Part shown: in pieces, positions 1 to 8,643 of the stretch | How positions within the stretch are numbered: position 1 is the stretch's first letter | Layout: each line of letters starts with the position of its first letter | Origin: Desulfuribacillus alkaliarsenatis | GTDB taxonomy: Bacteria; Bacillota; Bacilli; Desulfuribacillales; Desulfuribacillaceae | Direction of reading: 5' to 3' | NCBI RefSeq assembly: GCF_001730225.1 | Contig: NZ_MIJE01000035.1 | Location: 1-64,000 of the forward strand | Length of the DNA stretch: 64,000 nt | Made by a program: the position numbers and the translations under genes | Notes under the pieces: model-generated | Databases searched by the model: none | Seen by the model: only the letters and a program-made list of their open reading frames with translations | What the model was told of the DNA's origin: nothing

Positions 1-332
1 TTAGATATTTTGACATGACTGCTCTCCTCAATTCATTGCCACCAGCTATTTAAACGTACCAGTGACTATGATGGAAAGCAATTAATAAAAAAGAGGAAAA
101 CTGATTTTCTTTCAGTCTTCCTTAATGTTTATATAACTATCTCTATTAATTTGTAATGTAAAAATCCATACAGGTGGATACCGATATCCACAAGTAGTTA
201 TTACCCCGGGTTTACCTAACTGATATGGAAATTCATTTTACAATTGAGGGATAGATAAGATTATAATCAGCTATATAAACACATCTTTTCGCGCATAAAA
301 ATATGTTAGACTTATATATGGGGGGTTATCTA
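1..332. other. Intergenic region at window start, no gene seen
   Basis: No convincing coding frame is present; all frames are broken by stops. Two inverted repeats are visible. One is an imperfect hairpin at about 91-123 (GAGGAAAACTGA against TCAGTCTTCC) that could be a weak terminator for a gene left of the window. The other is a perfect 7-bp stem at 174-191 (GTGGATA, loop CCGA, TATCCAC) without a following T run. Confidence 0.5.
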
Positions 333-446
333 GTGGAGAATTTAAACAGTTGTTTATATAAGCTAGAGCTACAAGACCTAGACAGAGCGGCAGAAGTTAT
401 AATGGAAGCGTTCAAAGATTATCCTTTTTCGATGTTAAAAAAATAA
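333..446 (+). pseudogene. Truncated GNAT acetyltransferase, N-terminus only
   Basis: A short frame starts with GTG at 333 behind a G-rich stretch (GGGGGG, 320-325) and encodes 37 residues before a TAA. It reads LQDLDRAAEVIMEAFKDYPF, which has the look of the first helix region of GNAT acetyltransferases (an E-AF-D-P pattern around residues 25-31). The rest of the expected roughly 150-residue domain, including the acetyl-CoA loop, is absent. I infer a decayed gene remnant whose start region survives. A functional micropeptide is possible but less likely. Confidence 0.5.
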
Positions 447-481
447 AAAAAAGTTTAGTACATAGAGGAGAAGGACATAAA

Positions 482-1945
482 ATGAGGAGCGGGAGCATGA
501 AAAGGATTGGGATTCGAGTTATTATTCTAGCATTACTAATTAACATTCTAGCAGCTAATATTGTACTAGCTAACGCAGGACCGACTTACTGGCAGGGCTA
601 TCCTGCTTCAGAAATCCTAGTTGTTGATGAAAATAGTCCAATTAAAGTTATCAGAGAGAATTTAGTGTTTGATTTGCGTGATATTGACAGACTTGATTTT
701 GCAATACATGGACAAGTAACAGCTACCTATGAAATGCTCAATACATCTAGTAACTCACAGTCAGTGCAAATGGCGTTTCCATTAGTCAGTACGATTAACA
801 ATTTATATAATAGTGATATTATTGTTCAAGTTGATGGAGTGGATATTCCTTTCGATGTATACGCTGGTGATGATGTGAGTACATTTGGGAACCGTTTTAA
901 CGGGAGCATTGATGAACAATTTTCATTTGACAATATTGTTAAAGGAATTACGAACAAGAAGTATCAGGCTAAGAATTTTGCAAAAGGACAGAAGGGTACA
1001 CTATATAAAATTATAGTTCAATCGACAACTGAAGATAGAGTCAATTTTGCAATAGATTTAGAATATGACAGTGAAAAAACAAAGATTCTCGCAGATGGGT
1101 TTAACAGCTATGGTGGAAGAGAAAGTAAAGTAACCCTCGGTTCGAGAGTATCTGAGCCAAAAGAGTTAGAGGTATTTGTGCTTGGTGACCCTGTTCAACT
1201 AGAGGTATCTGCTGATATTGATGGGAAGCAAAAGCAAGAAGGAGACTTTAATCTGTATGAAATTATTGAGCAAGAAGTTGAATTAGTACCATATCTTATT
1301 AGTCTCATGGAAAAGTATCAAACTGTTAACTATAGACATCAAGATGATAACACAAATATGTCTTCGGAGCTATGGAAACAACAGCTCTATAACGTGTATG
1401 CAGAAAACATTGATAGAGTTTTAACTCAAAATAACGGATTTGCTATGAGTCGTGAATTGTTAGATGTAAACAATTACAAACGAATATTTACGATAGTTTA
1501 TACAGTTGAATTCCCTGCAGAGGAAAGCAAGTACGTATCTGTAAGCTATAAGGTAGCAAGTACAATGGATCAAACCCAGACAGAAAAACCAATGTATAGA
1601 TTTGATTACCTTTTGAACCCTGCGAAAAAGTGGCTTGAGTTTGAAAATTTACAAATCGAGATTTACACACCTGAAGAAGCATCTTTCATTGTAGAGAGTA
1701 GTATTGCTTTAGTTAAGCAAAATGATAGATTCTATAAGGCACACCTTGACACATTACCAAACCATGATTTCTATTTTATAATATATGAAGATAAAGAATT
1801 GGCATTTAAGAATACAGCGTATGGAGCCATAAAAAATAGTTCTGGATACTTAATTCCTGGCTTCGTAATCATGGTAGCTATATTTGTCGTGTTTTCCATA
1901 TATAAAAGAATGAATAGGAGAGACTTGCGTGTTAATAAAAAATAA
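482..1945 (+). CDS. Membrane-anchored extracytoplasmic protein, unknown function
   Basis: The 487-residue product has a signal peptide (hydrophobic stretch about residues 13-30) and one C-terminal membrane helix (about 458-475) followed by a basic tail, so nearly all of it lies outside the membrane. The region after the signal starts NAGPTYWQGY and shows alternating beta-like segments. It reminds me of large uncharacterised clostridial and bacillar exported proteins, but I recognise no catalytic motif. GAGGAGAAGG at about 465-474 supports ATG 482; a second ATG at 497 is an alternative. It overlaps the next membrane gene by 17 bases, so the two are probably co-translated. Confidence 0.75.
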   Translation: MRSGSMKRIGIRVIILALLINILAANIVLANAGPTYWQGYPASEILVVDENSPIKVIRENLVFDLRDIDRLDFAIHGQVTATYEMLNTSSNSQSVQMAFPLVSTINNLYNSDIIVQVDGVDIPFDVYAGDDVSTFGNRFNGSIDEQFSFDNIVKGITNKKYQAKNFAKGQKGTLYKIIVQSTTEDRVNFAIDLEYDSEKTKILADGFNSYGGRESKVTLGSRVSEPKELEVFVLGDPVQLEVSADIDGKQKQEGDFNLYEIIEQEVELVPYLISLMEKYQTVNYRHQDDNTNMSSELWKQQLYNVYAENIDRVLTQNNGFAMSRELLDVNNYKRIFTIVYTVEFPAEESKYVSVSYKVASTMDQTQTEKPMYRFDYLLNPAKKWLEFENLQIEIYTPEEASFIVESSIALVKQNDRFYKAHLDTLPNHDFYFIIYEDKELAFKNTAYGAIKNSSGYLIPGFVIMVAIFVVFSIYKRMNRRDLRVNKK

Positions 1946-2309
1946 GTTTTCGGTTATCTGTATAATATTCACGGTGTTAACAATAACATCTAGTGCTTGG
2001 AATCTTTTGAATGGAGTTACAGAGGCAGGGCATTTTCATATATTGTTACGATTTACTATTGCTGCACTAGCCATTGGTTCGTTATACATATTTGAGTGGT
2101 TCAAGAAACTACCATTTTACGCAACTCATATTATTCACTATATAGCAACAATGAGTGCTGTGTTTTTATTGGTTTGGATAAGCGGCTTTATTGTGGAGCT
2201 TCACCCTGATGCTTATCGTGACATATTTTTTAATTACACAGGGATATATATCATTATAACGATAGTGGAAGTGGTATATTTTCAAATTAAAAGAAGAAAA
2301 GAAAAGTAA
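1929..2309 (+). CDS. Small four-helix membrane protein
   Basis: This 126-residue protein has four predicted membrane segments (about residues 8-25, 36-54, 66-88 and 102-120) and a basic C-terminal tail. It begins with GTG inside the end of the preceding gene, so its translation is probably coupled to that exported protein. The family resembles small uncharacterised membrane proteins of Bacillota (DUF6608-like, from memory and not certain). No catalytic residues are evident. The overlap suggests that it works with, or is regulated together with, the large anchored protein upstream. Confidence 0.7.
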   Translation: MLIKNKFSVICIIFTVLTITSSAWNLLNGVTEAGHFHILLRFTIAALAIGSLYIFEWFKKLPFYATHIIHYIATMSAVFLLVWISGFIVELHPDAYRDIFFNYTGIYIIITIVEVVYFQIKRRKEK

Positions 2310-2333
2310 ATAGTTAAATAAGGGGAGAAATTC

Positions 2334-3098
2334 ATGCTTAAAGTATTTGAAGAAGAACGGCAAGAAGAGATTGCACGATTAAAAGATAATACTACAGAAA
2401 GTTTTTTTACAAAGGAAACAATTGCCGACTTACCAGATCCAATAAAAAAATATATGCACGCTACAGGATATATTAATAAGCCAATTATGTATAACGCTGA
2501 TGTAGTCTGGAAAGAAAGCTATATCAAATTACAGCCAGACAAGGACTGGAGTCAATTAGAGACGAGACAGTTTAACTCAATAAACCCAATTGTCAGGATT
2601 GCGTATATGAAGTTTTTAACAATGCCTGTTACAGGCAGGGATATCTATCGAGACGGAATAGGAGAGATGAAAGGAAAACTCTTTAATTTTATCCCTATTA
2701 TCAATGGTAAGGGAAAAGAGGTGTCTCAGTCTTCGTTAATAACCGTATTTTGCGAATTTTTATTTATTCCATCATATATTTTGGGGGACTATGTGACTTG
2801 GGAAACAGTTGACAAAAACACAGTAAAAGCGCGACTAATAAACAATGGATTTGATGTTACGGGTTTGTTTCATTTCGATGACGAAGGCCTGTTTACTAGA
2901 TTCGAAACAAATGATAGATATTACGGCTATGGAAAAAAATCAAAAAAAGTAAAATTCTCAGCAATAGTTGATAGTTATCAAGTGGTAGATGATATAAAAA
3001 TTCCATTGGACGTAAGAATTGTATGGCACTCGGAAGAAGGTGACTACGAATACTACAAAGGTACAATTGAAAAGATAGTATTTAATGTTAACCAGTAA
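2334..3098 (+). CDS. DUF6544/DUF6920-like protein
   Basis: The 254-residue protein shows the pattern of a family I know as DUF6544/DUF6920: an early LPDPIKKYM segment (about residues 34-42), a central DYVTWE-VD stretch and a later G-FHFD-EGL-TRFE stretch. The function of the family is unknown. A second member lies at 26503-27366 on the minus strand with the same landmarks plus an N-terminal membrane helix, which this copy lacks. AGGGGAGAAATTC directly before the ATG is a good ribosome binding site. It follows the two membrane-protein genes at a short distance and may belong to their operon. Confidence 0.75.
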   Translation: MLKVFEEERQEEIARLKDNTTESFFTKETIADLPDPIKKYMHATGYINKPIMYNADVVWKESYIKLQPDKDWSQLETRQFNSINPIVRIAYMKFLTMPVTGRDIYRDGIGEMKGKLFNFIPIINGKGKEVSQSSLITVFCEFLFIPSYILGDYVTWETVDKNTVKARLINNGFDVTGLFHFDDEGLFTRFETNDRYYGYGKKSKKVKFSAIVDSYQVVDDIKIPLDVRIVWHSEEGDYEYYKGTIEKIVFNVNQ

Positions 3099-3165
3099 AA
3101 AGCAAGAGCGTCTGAAATTAGAAATAAGCTTGCGAGGTATAACCATATGAAGTGAATCGGCAAAG

Positions 3166-4167
3166 ATGAATTTTTTAAACCTAGAAAGTGGTGGAATATT
3201 GGAATATAAAAAGCTAACTATAAATAACTTGGAGGAAGTAGCTGCATTATATAATGAACTGATGTACTTTATACAAGAGAAAACAAAAGATGAGTACTGG
3301 GATTTTACTGAATTAACAATAGAAAACACATGTAAACGTTTAATAGACTACATAGATAACCCTGAGCAAACGGTTTTTCTTGCAAAAGATGGTGAGGAAG
3401 TAGCTGGATTTATAGCGGGAGAGACTATAAACTGTCACCTTCCAATATCAAGTGTGAAAAAGGTTGGGTATATCTCAGCTGCATTCGTTAAACCTGAATA
3501 TAGGGGAAAGGGCGTTATGAAAAGTCTCGACATGTTAATTACGGACTTCTTCAAAGATTGCGGGTTAAAGTATGTAGAGTTAAGCTTTATTTCAAAAAAT
3601 CAATTGGCTAGGGATAGCTGGGCAGGCATCGGATATACAACCTTTAGAGAGCAAGCAAGAAAGAGGATTGGTAAAGATATGGAGTTCATAAATTCGTTTA
3701 GACCGATAATTGATAAAAACAGTAAAATACTCATTCTAGGTTCTATGCCAGGGGTACAATCCCTCGCTAATCAACAATATTATGCACATCCACGGAATCA
3801 TTTCTGGAATATTCTATTCAACCTGTTCGATTTACCACTAAGCAATGAATACACAGAGCGAATCAAACTTTTACACGATAAAGGAATTGCTTTATGGGAT
3901 GTACTAGAATCATGTACACGGGAAGGAAGTCTAGACTCAAAAATAAAGCATGAAAATGCTAATGATTTTCATGCTTTATTTAAAGAGTATCCAAATATTA
4001 GAGCGGTGTTATTTAATGGTGGGAAGGCGTATACGGCATTTAAGAAGCATGTAGGATTAGATTTTAATAACCTTGAATTTATCCAACTGCCATCTACAAG
4101 TCCAGCGAATACAATGAATTTCGAAGAAAAGCTTATTAAGTGGTCTTTTATTAAGAAGTATTTTTAA
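3166..4167 (+). CDS. GNAT acetyltransferase fused to hypoxanthine-DNA glycosylase
   Basis: Residues about 12-168 form a GNAT domain with the acetyl-CoA loop YRGKGVMKSL. Residues 172-333 form a complete DNA-deoxyinosine (hypoxanthine) glycosylase of the UDG superfamily, with GSMPG near its start, YYAHPRNHFW, and the late STSPAN segment. The family removes deaminated adenine from DNA; the Asn in PRN is, from memory, the catalytic one. The glycosylase half starts at a Met (3679) preceded by AGAGG, so it could also be made alone. ATG 3166 has no clear ribosome binding site. TTG 3199, preceded by GGTGG, would start the acetyltransferase at a more natural point. Such a fusion is unusual. Confidence 0.8.
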   Translation: MNFLNLESGGILEYKKLTINNLEEVAALYNELMYFIQEKTKDEYWDFTELTIENTCKRLIDYIDNPEQTVFLAKDGEEVAGFIAGETINCHLPISSVKKVGYISAAFVKPEYRGKGVMKSLDMLITDFFKDCGLKYVELSFISKNQLARDSWAGIGYTTFREQARKRIGKDMEFINSFRPIIDKNSKILILGSMPGVQSLANQQYYAHPRNHFWNILFNLFDLPLSNEYTERIKLLHDKGIALWDVLESCTREGSLDSKIKHENANDFHALFKEYPNIRAVLFNGGKAYTAFKKHVGLDFNNLEFIQLPSTSPANTMNFEEKLIKWSFIKKYF

Positions 4168-4192
4168 GAGAATAGATTAGGGGGCGGAGAAA

Positions 4193-5251
4193 GTGGTATT
4201 GATTCCTTTTGGCTTGACCTATGTTCCAATGACGAAGTTAGCGTTAATAAATTTCGAAAAAAGTCCAGACAGCGTTTATAAAGGGCTAGAGCCACAATAT
4301 TTCAATGATGAAAAGCATGGTAATGGATATCGAATAATAGCGTACCGTAATGATGGTTATGTAGACGTATACGATGATATTAATCTAAAGCGTTTTGACG
4401 ATGAATCTTTTGACGTTGTAGGTAAAGGTTTATGTGAGAAGAAAATGGTTACTATTGAAGATGTGATATTTGAAAAAAAGGGGTACTGCTTTCACCTTTC
4501 ATTTAAGTTTACAGATAAACATGGGAGACTTATAGTTGCTAATATTAAAGAGCAATCTACTAGAAAGTCCAACGGTATAAATCTCCTAGCACCAGTTGGT
4601 AGTTCTTCAGAAAAACCGACATATTTACCACTGTTCTTCTTATATGATTTTGATTTCGTTAGAAAGCATAGCACAGTAGTTGAGTTAACGATAGATGGTA
4701 AAAAAATAGAACAAGATAATTTTCTGGCACCATTTCCTAAAGATTTTCAGTGGAGGTATTTTACTCGATACACCCTTGATTGTCAGATTGTAGAATTTGC
4801 AACTGCTAAAAAGTCCGTTCTTGAAGAATGCGTACTAGATAAATCTGGTGTCGTTGGACGGGGTCCACTTGAATATCAATACAGAGATACTACTTTAGTG
4901 AAAATTAAATTGAAGGATGCTAAACATCCACTGACTGTAGAATTTGACCAAGGCTTAGCCGATATTAGGAATTTAGACGATAATAAAGAACATATCGATA
5001 CATTTAAGATTACTGCTGATAAAGGAGCAGGGTTTGTTTCAGGCAAATATTCGATAATAAAAGATGCTAATTCAGTAGTAATAGAGATGACACCATCTGA
5101 TGGATGGACTCCAGAAACTAATTCTATTTTAACAAAGATATTGTTTACAAAAAAATCTTTGTTTTGTAGCTGGCCAAAGACTTATAAATATATTCAAAAG
5201 ATTGATTTAGATACGTTAGAGTCAGATGCTTATTGGGAAAGAATTAACTAG
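4193..5251 (+). CDS. Uncharacterised cytosolic protein
   Basis: I do not recognise this 352-residue protein. It has no signal peptide or membrane helix. The first 180 residues are rich in beta-type segments, and the only hydrophobic patch (YLPLFFLYDFDF, about residue 142) is too short and polar to span a membrane. It starts with GTG behind GGGGCGGAG and lies 25 bases after the glycosylase fusion, so it is probably in the same transcript. No metal, nucleotide or catalytic signature is visible. Confidence 0.65.
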   Translation: MVLIPFGLTYVPMTKLALINFEKSPDSVYKGLEPQYFNDEKHGNGYRIIAYRNDGYVDVYDDINLKRFDDESFDVVGKGLCEKKMVTIEDVIFEKKGYCFHLSFKFTDKHGRLIVANIKEQSTRKSNGINLLAPVGSSSEKPTYLPLFFLYDFDFVRKHSTVVELTIDGKKIEQDNFLAPFPKDFQWRYFTRYTLDCQIVEFATAKKSVLEECVLDKSGVVGRGPLEYQYRDTTLVKIKLKDAKHPLTVEFDQGLADIRNLDDNKEHIDTFKITADKGAGFVSGKYSIIKDANSVVIEMTPSDGWTPETNSILTKILFTKKSLFCSWPKTYKYIQKIDLDTLESDAYWERIN

Positions 5252-5274
5252 GGAAGAAGAGAGGAGTAGTCTAC

Positions 5275-5721
5275 ATGAAGTATACAGAAGCTAATTTAGG
5301 ACGGATATTTATATTGAGGTTGGAGCATGGTGATCGGATTCCAGATGTAATCGAAGGATTTGCAATAGACAAACAAATCGAGTCAGCAATTGTGCATTTT
5401 TTGGGCGGGGCTGACACAGGAAGTAAAGTGGTGGTTGGACCAGAGGAAGGAGCGGCTGCTACCCCGCGGCCAATGGTTACAGAATTATTAGGAACAAGCG
5501 AAGCCGTAGGCGTTGGAACATTATTTCTTAATGAACAAAATAAGCATAAATTACATCTTCATGCCGCATTTGGACGGGAGCGAGAGACTATAACAGGCTG
5601 TACGAGAGAGGGTGTGCAGGTATGGCATATTGGTGAGGTAGTAATATTTGAATTATGCAACACAACTGCAAAAAGAAAAGTAGATTTAGAGACAGGATTT
5701 GAGCTTTTAGAAACGGAATGA
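5275..5721 (+). CDS. PPC (DUF296) domain DNA-binding-type protein
   Basis: The whole 148-residue protein is one PPC/DUF296 domain. The family landmarks are visible: the start RIFILRLEHGDRIPDVIEGF, the FLGGADTG segment (about residues 42-50), and the histidine-rich HLHAAFGR near residue 99, which in this family binds a metal. In plants the domain accompanies AT-hooks. In bacteria it occurs alone and its role is poorly known. No AT-hook is present here. It lies 23 bases after the preceding gene with a GAGAGGAG ribosome binding site. Confidence 0.85.
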   Translation: MKYTEANLGRIFILRLEHGDRIPDVIEGFAIDKQIESAIVHFLGGADTGSKVVVGPEEGAAATPRPMVTELLGTSEAVGVGTLFLNEQNKHKLHLHAAFGRERETITGCTREGVQVWHIGEVVIFELCNTTAKRKVDLETGFELLETE

Positions 5722-5777
5722 TGGGGTAGATTATTACTGAACAAGGGTAATAAAAAAACAAAGATTTGAGGTATCAT

Positions 5778-6650
5778 ATGAATCAGCGAAATAAACAAAC
5801 AATAATTGAAGTTGTTGAAGAAACTGAATTAATGCAATTATTGCTAGAGAAGCTTCAAGGGAAAAGTCGCAATAACATTAAATCGATCCTAGCCCGTGGG
5901 CAAGTTTCGATAAACAATAAAGTAATTAACCAGTTCAACCACATTGTCAGGCCTGGACAGCAGATTGCAATCAATTGGAGCCAAGAAGCGCAGCCTGAGG
6001 GTTTAAAGATTATCTTTGAAGATGAATACCTAATTGTAATTGAGAAAAGTCATGGGTTATTATCAATGGCTACTGCCAAAGAAAAAGAGCAAACGGCGTA
6101 CAGCATTTTAAGTAATCATGTAAAAAAGAAAAATCCGAAAAACAGGATATTTATTGTACATCGACTAGATCAAGATACATCGGGGATTATGTTGTTTGCA
6201 AAATCACAAAAAATAAAAGATCAGCTCCAAGAAAATTGGCAGGGAATAGTTCAAGAACGAAGCTACATCGCTCTAGTTGAAGGTATAGTGGGAAAATCGC
6301 AAGGGACAATTACATCGTGGCTGGTTGAAGGAAAAAACATGATAATGTATTCAAGTCGTACGCCTAATGGTGGGAAGAAAGCAATTACGCACTATAAGGT
6401 ATTAAAAACTAAAGGTCGTCATTCCCTTTTAGAAGTTAATTTAGAAACGGGACGCAAGAATCAAATTAGAGTTCATATGCAAGATATAGCCCATAGTATT
6501 GTAGGAGACAAGAAATATGGGGCGAAGACAAATCCTCTAAAGCGATTGGGATTACATGCGCGCGTCTTAGCGTTTAAACATCCTGTTAGCAACAAATTAG
6601 TCCGATTTGAAACTCCGATTCCTCAAGAGTTCTTAAGTTTGTTCCAATAA
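5778..6650 (+). CDS. RluA-family 23S/tRNA pseudouridine synthase
   Basis: The protein has an N-terminal S4 RNA-binding domain (about residues 15-75, with the segment LARGQVSINNKVI) and a catalytic pseudouridine synthase domain. Its motif is HRLDQDTSGIMLFAKS, where the Asp of RLDQDTSG is the catalytic aspartate. Together these place it in the RluA/RluD group, which isomerises uridines in rRNA or tRNA; the target cannot be told from sequence. I chose ATG 5778 because GAGG lies six bases ahead, rather than the in-frame TTG at 5766. The length of 290 residues is normal for the family. Confidence 0.9.
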   Translation: MNQRNKQTIIEVVEETELMQLLLEKLQGKSRNNIKSILARGQVSINNKVINQFNHIVRPGQQIAINWSQEAQPEGLKIIFEDEYLIVIEKSHGLLSMATAKEKEQTAYSILSNHVKKKNPKNRIFIVHRLDQDTSGIMLFAKSQKIKDQLQENWQGIVQERSYIALVEGIVGKSQGTITSWLVEGKNMIMYSSRTPNGGKKAITHYKVLKTKGRHSLLEVNLETGRKNQIRVHMQDIAHSIVGDKKYGAKTNPLKRLGLHARVLAFKHPVSNKLVRFETPIPQEFLSLFQ

Positions 6651-6800
6651 TTCTAAAATAGCGCAACACATTTGTAACACTTTAATCATCATATATTAAA
6701 ATTTTAATGATAAAATGTATGTAGAGACATGTAAACAAATGTGTTTACTGTGCTATTCGAAGACGTGCGACCTATTAGCAATGTATATGGAGGAGTAGGC

Positions 6801-7931
6801 GTGGAACCTTACTACGTGTCAACAGAAAGACTTAATAGAGAACAGGTTATGGTGGAATATAATCGCTTAACAGAGGACAAATTAATTACTCAATTATTAG
6901 AAGCTTCAAACACCATGTTTATGATACTTAATCCATATAGGCAAATAGTGCTTGCTAATAAAGAGCTACTTAAAGTGTTGAATGTAGAAACAAGTGATAT
7001 TATTTGCAAAAGACCTGGAGAAGCATTGCGCTGTATTCATGCGGAGAAGCTGGAAGCAGGCTGTGGCGCTAGCGGATTTTGCAATGAGTGTGGAGCTTTT
7101 AAGTCAATTATAAAAGCAATACACGGTGAAATAGTAGAAGCAGAATGTAGAATTACTAGTGATAGAAATGGAAAGAGAGAAGCATTTGATTTAGCTATCA
7201 AGGCACAGCCGATTACCTATAATAATGAGAACTATGTTTTGCTATCGGCGCTAGATATAAGCAACAAAAAACGCAGGGAAGTACTTGAGCGAACATTTTT
7301 TCATGATGTCCTAAATACTGCGGGAGGCGTATATGGATTATCCTATGAGCTTAAAGATTGTTTAGCAGAATTGGGCGATGAATACTATGAGATAGCTGAT
7401 ATGATGCATGTATTATCTGGTAAGCTTATCGACGAGATAAAATTCCAGCAGCAATTGTTAGCGGCTGAGAATAATCAGCTACTTCTCGATATACGCAAAG
7501 TCTCATTGCAAGAATTTATAAGTACAATAATAGAAGTAACAAGAAAAAATATAGATTCAAATGAGGTTGACATAATACTTCAGCATTGTGATGATATTGA
7601 AATAGAGACAGATAGTGTGTTACTACAAAGAATATTGTTAAATATGCTAAAAAATGCTGTCGAGGCTAGCGGGATTGAGGACGTAGTTGCAGTTAATGTC
7701 ATATTGAATGAAGATAGTGTACGATTTAGTGTAAACAATCGTCAATATATGGATGAAAGTATACAATTACAAGTATTCCAAAGATCATTCTCAACTAAAG
7801 GTAGCGACCGTGGGATAGGAACATATAGCATGAGGCTCTTAGGTGAAGAGTATCTGAAGGGTAAAGTTTGGTTTACTAGCAATGTAAAGGAAGGCACAAC
7901 ATTTTATTTAGAGATACCTAAGGAGGGATAG
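6801..7931 (+). CDS. PAS-domain sensor histidine kinase, orphan
   Basis: An N-terminal PAS-like domain contains a cysteine-rich stretch (residues about 72-98; Cys-rich segment CGASGFCNECG). A dimerisation region follows with the H box FFHDVLNTAGG (His168), then an HATPase domain with N box NMLKNAVEA and a GIGTYSM lid. The usual DxGxG box is replaced by a VNN segment, as in a subgroup of PAS kinases with an FHD-N H box. No response regulator is adjacent. GTG 6801 has GGAGG seven bases upstream, which is much better than GTG 6741. It is soluble, with no membrane helix, and is directly followed by a coupled lipoprotein gene. Confidence 0.85.
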   Translation: MEPYYVSTERLNREQVMVEYNRLTEDKLITQLLEASNTMFMILNPYRQIVLANKELLKVLNVETSDIICKRPGEALRCIHAEKLEAGCGASGFCNECGAFKSIIKAIHGEIVEAECRITSDRNGKREAFDLAIKAQPITYNNENYVLLSALDISNKKRREVLERTFFHDVLNTAGGVYGLSYELKDCLAELGDEYYEIADMMHVLSGKLIDEIKFQQQLLAAENNQLLLDIRKVSLQEFISTIIEVTRKNIDSNEVDIILQHCDDIEIETDSVLLQRILLNMLKNAVEASGIEDVVAVNVILNEDSVRFSVNNRQYMDESIQLQVFQRSFSTKGSDRGIGTYSMRLLGEEYLKGKVWFTSNVKEGTTFYLEIPKEG

Positions 7932-7932
7932 T

Positions 7933-8292
7933 TTGCGTAATATACTCTTTTTAGTAATAGCGCTGATTGTAATTGTAATAAGCGGCTGCACATCGGAACT
8001 AACGGACAAAGAATTAGATCCAAGTGAACAGGGAGTTCAAGAAGGTCATATAGTTGACATTAGCGAAACGCGAATTCTTGTAGTAAGTGATATAACTAGA
8101 GAGCAAGCATTTCAAATAACCCAGGAGCAATTACTAAGTAACGGCGTGGGGAAAATGGCAGTCTGGTATAGTGTAGAAGATATTTCAACATATGAAATTG
8201 GTCAGCTTGTAAGAGTAAAGTCCGAATATATGCTTGAAAGCTATCCGGCACAATCTGAGGCTATTAAAGTCCAAGTTGTTGAACAACCTTAG
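7933..8292 (+). CDS. DUF3221-like lipoprotein
   Basis: The 119-residue product has a lipoprotein signal peptide ending in the lipobox VISGC (Cys19). The rest has the small beta-barrel pattern of DUF3221 proteins of Bacilli: EGHIVDIS, RILVVSD, then WYSV, VGQ-like IGQLVRVK and the ending SYPAQ. The function of the family is unknown. The TTG start is one base after the stop of the histidine kinase and its AAGGAGGG site lies inside that gene, so translation is coupled. This pairs an orphan cytosolic kinase with a surface lipoprotein. Confidence 0.8.
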   Translation: MRNILFLVIALIVIVISGCTSELTDKELDPSEQGVQEGHIVDISETRILVVSDITREQAFQITQEQLLSNGVGKMAVWYSVEDISTYEIGQLVRVKSEYMLESYPAQSEAIKVQVVEQP

Positions 8293-8347
8293 TAGTAATA
8301 AATTGATGTGGTTTAACAACATTTAAAGCTATAAGAAAGGGGTAACA

Positions 8348-8629
8348 ATGGAAATTAACAGCGGTTTAATAGTTATTCTAATAATAGCGTTAATAGCTAT
8401 AGTAATTACTTACTTAATAGCACGCCTAACGAAGCGTAGGATAATTAAATATATTCCGTCCATTTTAGTGATATTGTTCGCAATATATTTGCTGGTCAGT
8501 GCAAATGTATCACAGGCAGGGTTTGATGCTTTAATTAAGGGGATTTGGGGTGTGCTGCTATTCTATGGCGCAGTAATAGGGCTTATTACTGCTGGAGTAC
8601 TAGATTTTATAAACAGGAAAAAAAGCTAA
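8348..8629 (+). CDS. Small membrane protein, three helices
   Basis: This 93-residue protein has three hydrophobic segments (about residues 6-25, 34-53 and 62-86) separated by a basic loop (TKRRIIKY). AAAGGGGTAAC just upstream is a good ribosome binding site. It resembles the YesK-type small membrane proteins of Bacilli only in general layout; I do not claim the family. It sits between the lipoprotein and an alpha/beta hydrolase with gaps of 55 and 14 bases. Confidence 0.65.
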   Translation: MEINSGLIVILIIALIAIVITYLIARLTKRRIIKYIPSILVILFAIYLLVSANVSQAGFDALIKGIWGVLLFYGAVIGLITAGVLDFINRKKS

Positions 8630-8643
8630 AGGAGCTATAGCAC

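Noticed and set aside
5732-5757. TTATTAC/GTAATAA hairpin as terminator of the PPC gene
   Set aside because: On the plus strand it is followed by an A run rather than a T run, and no minus-strand gene ends here.
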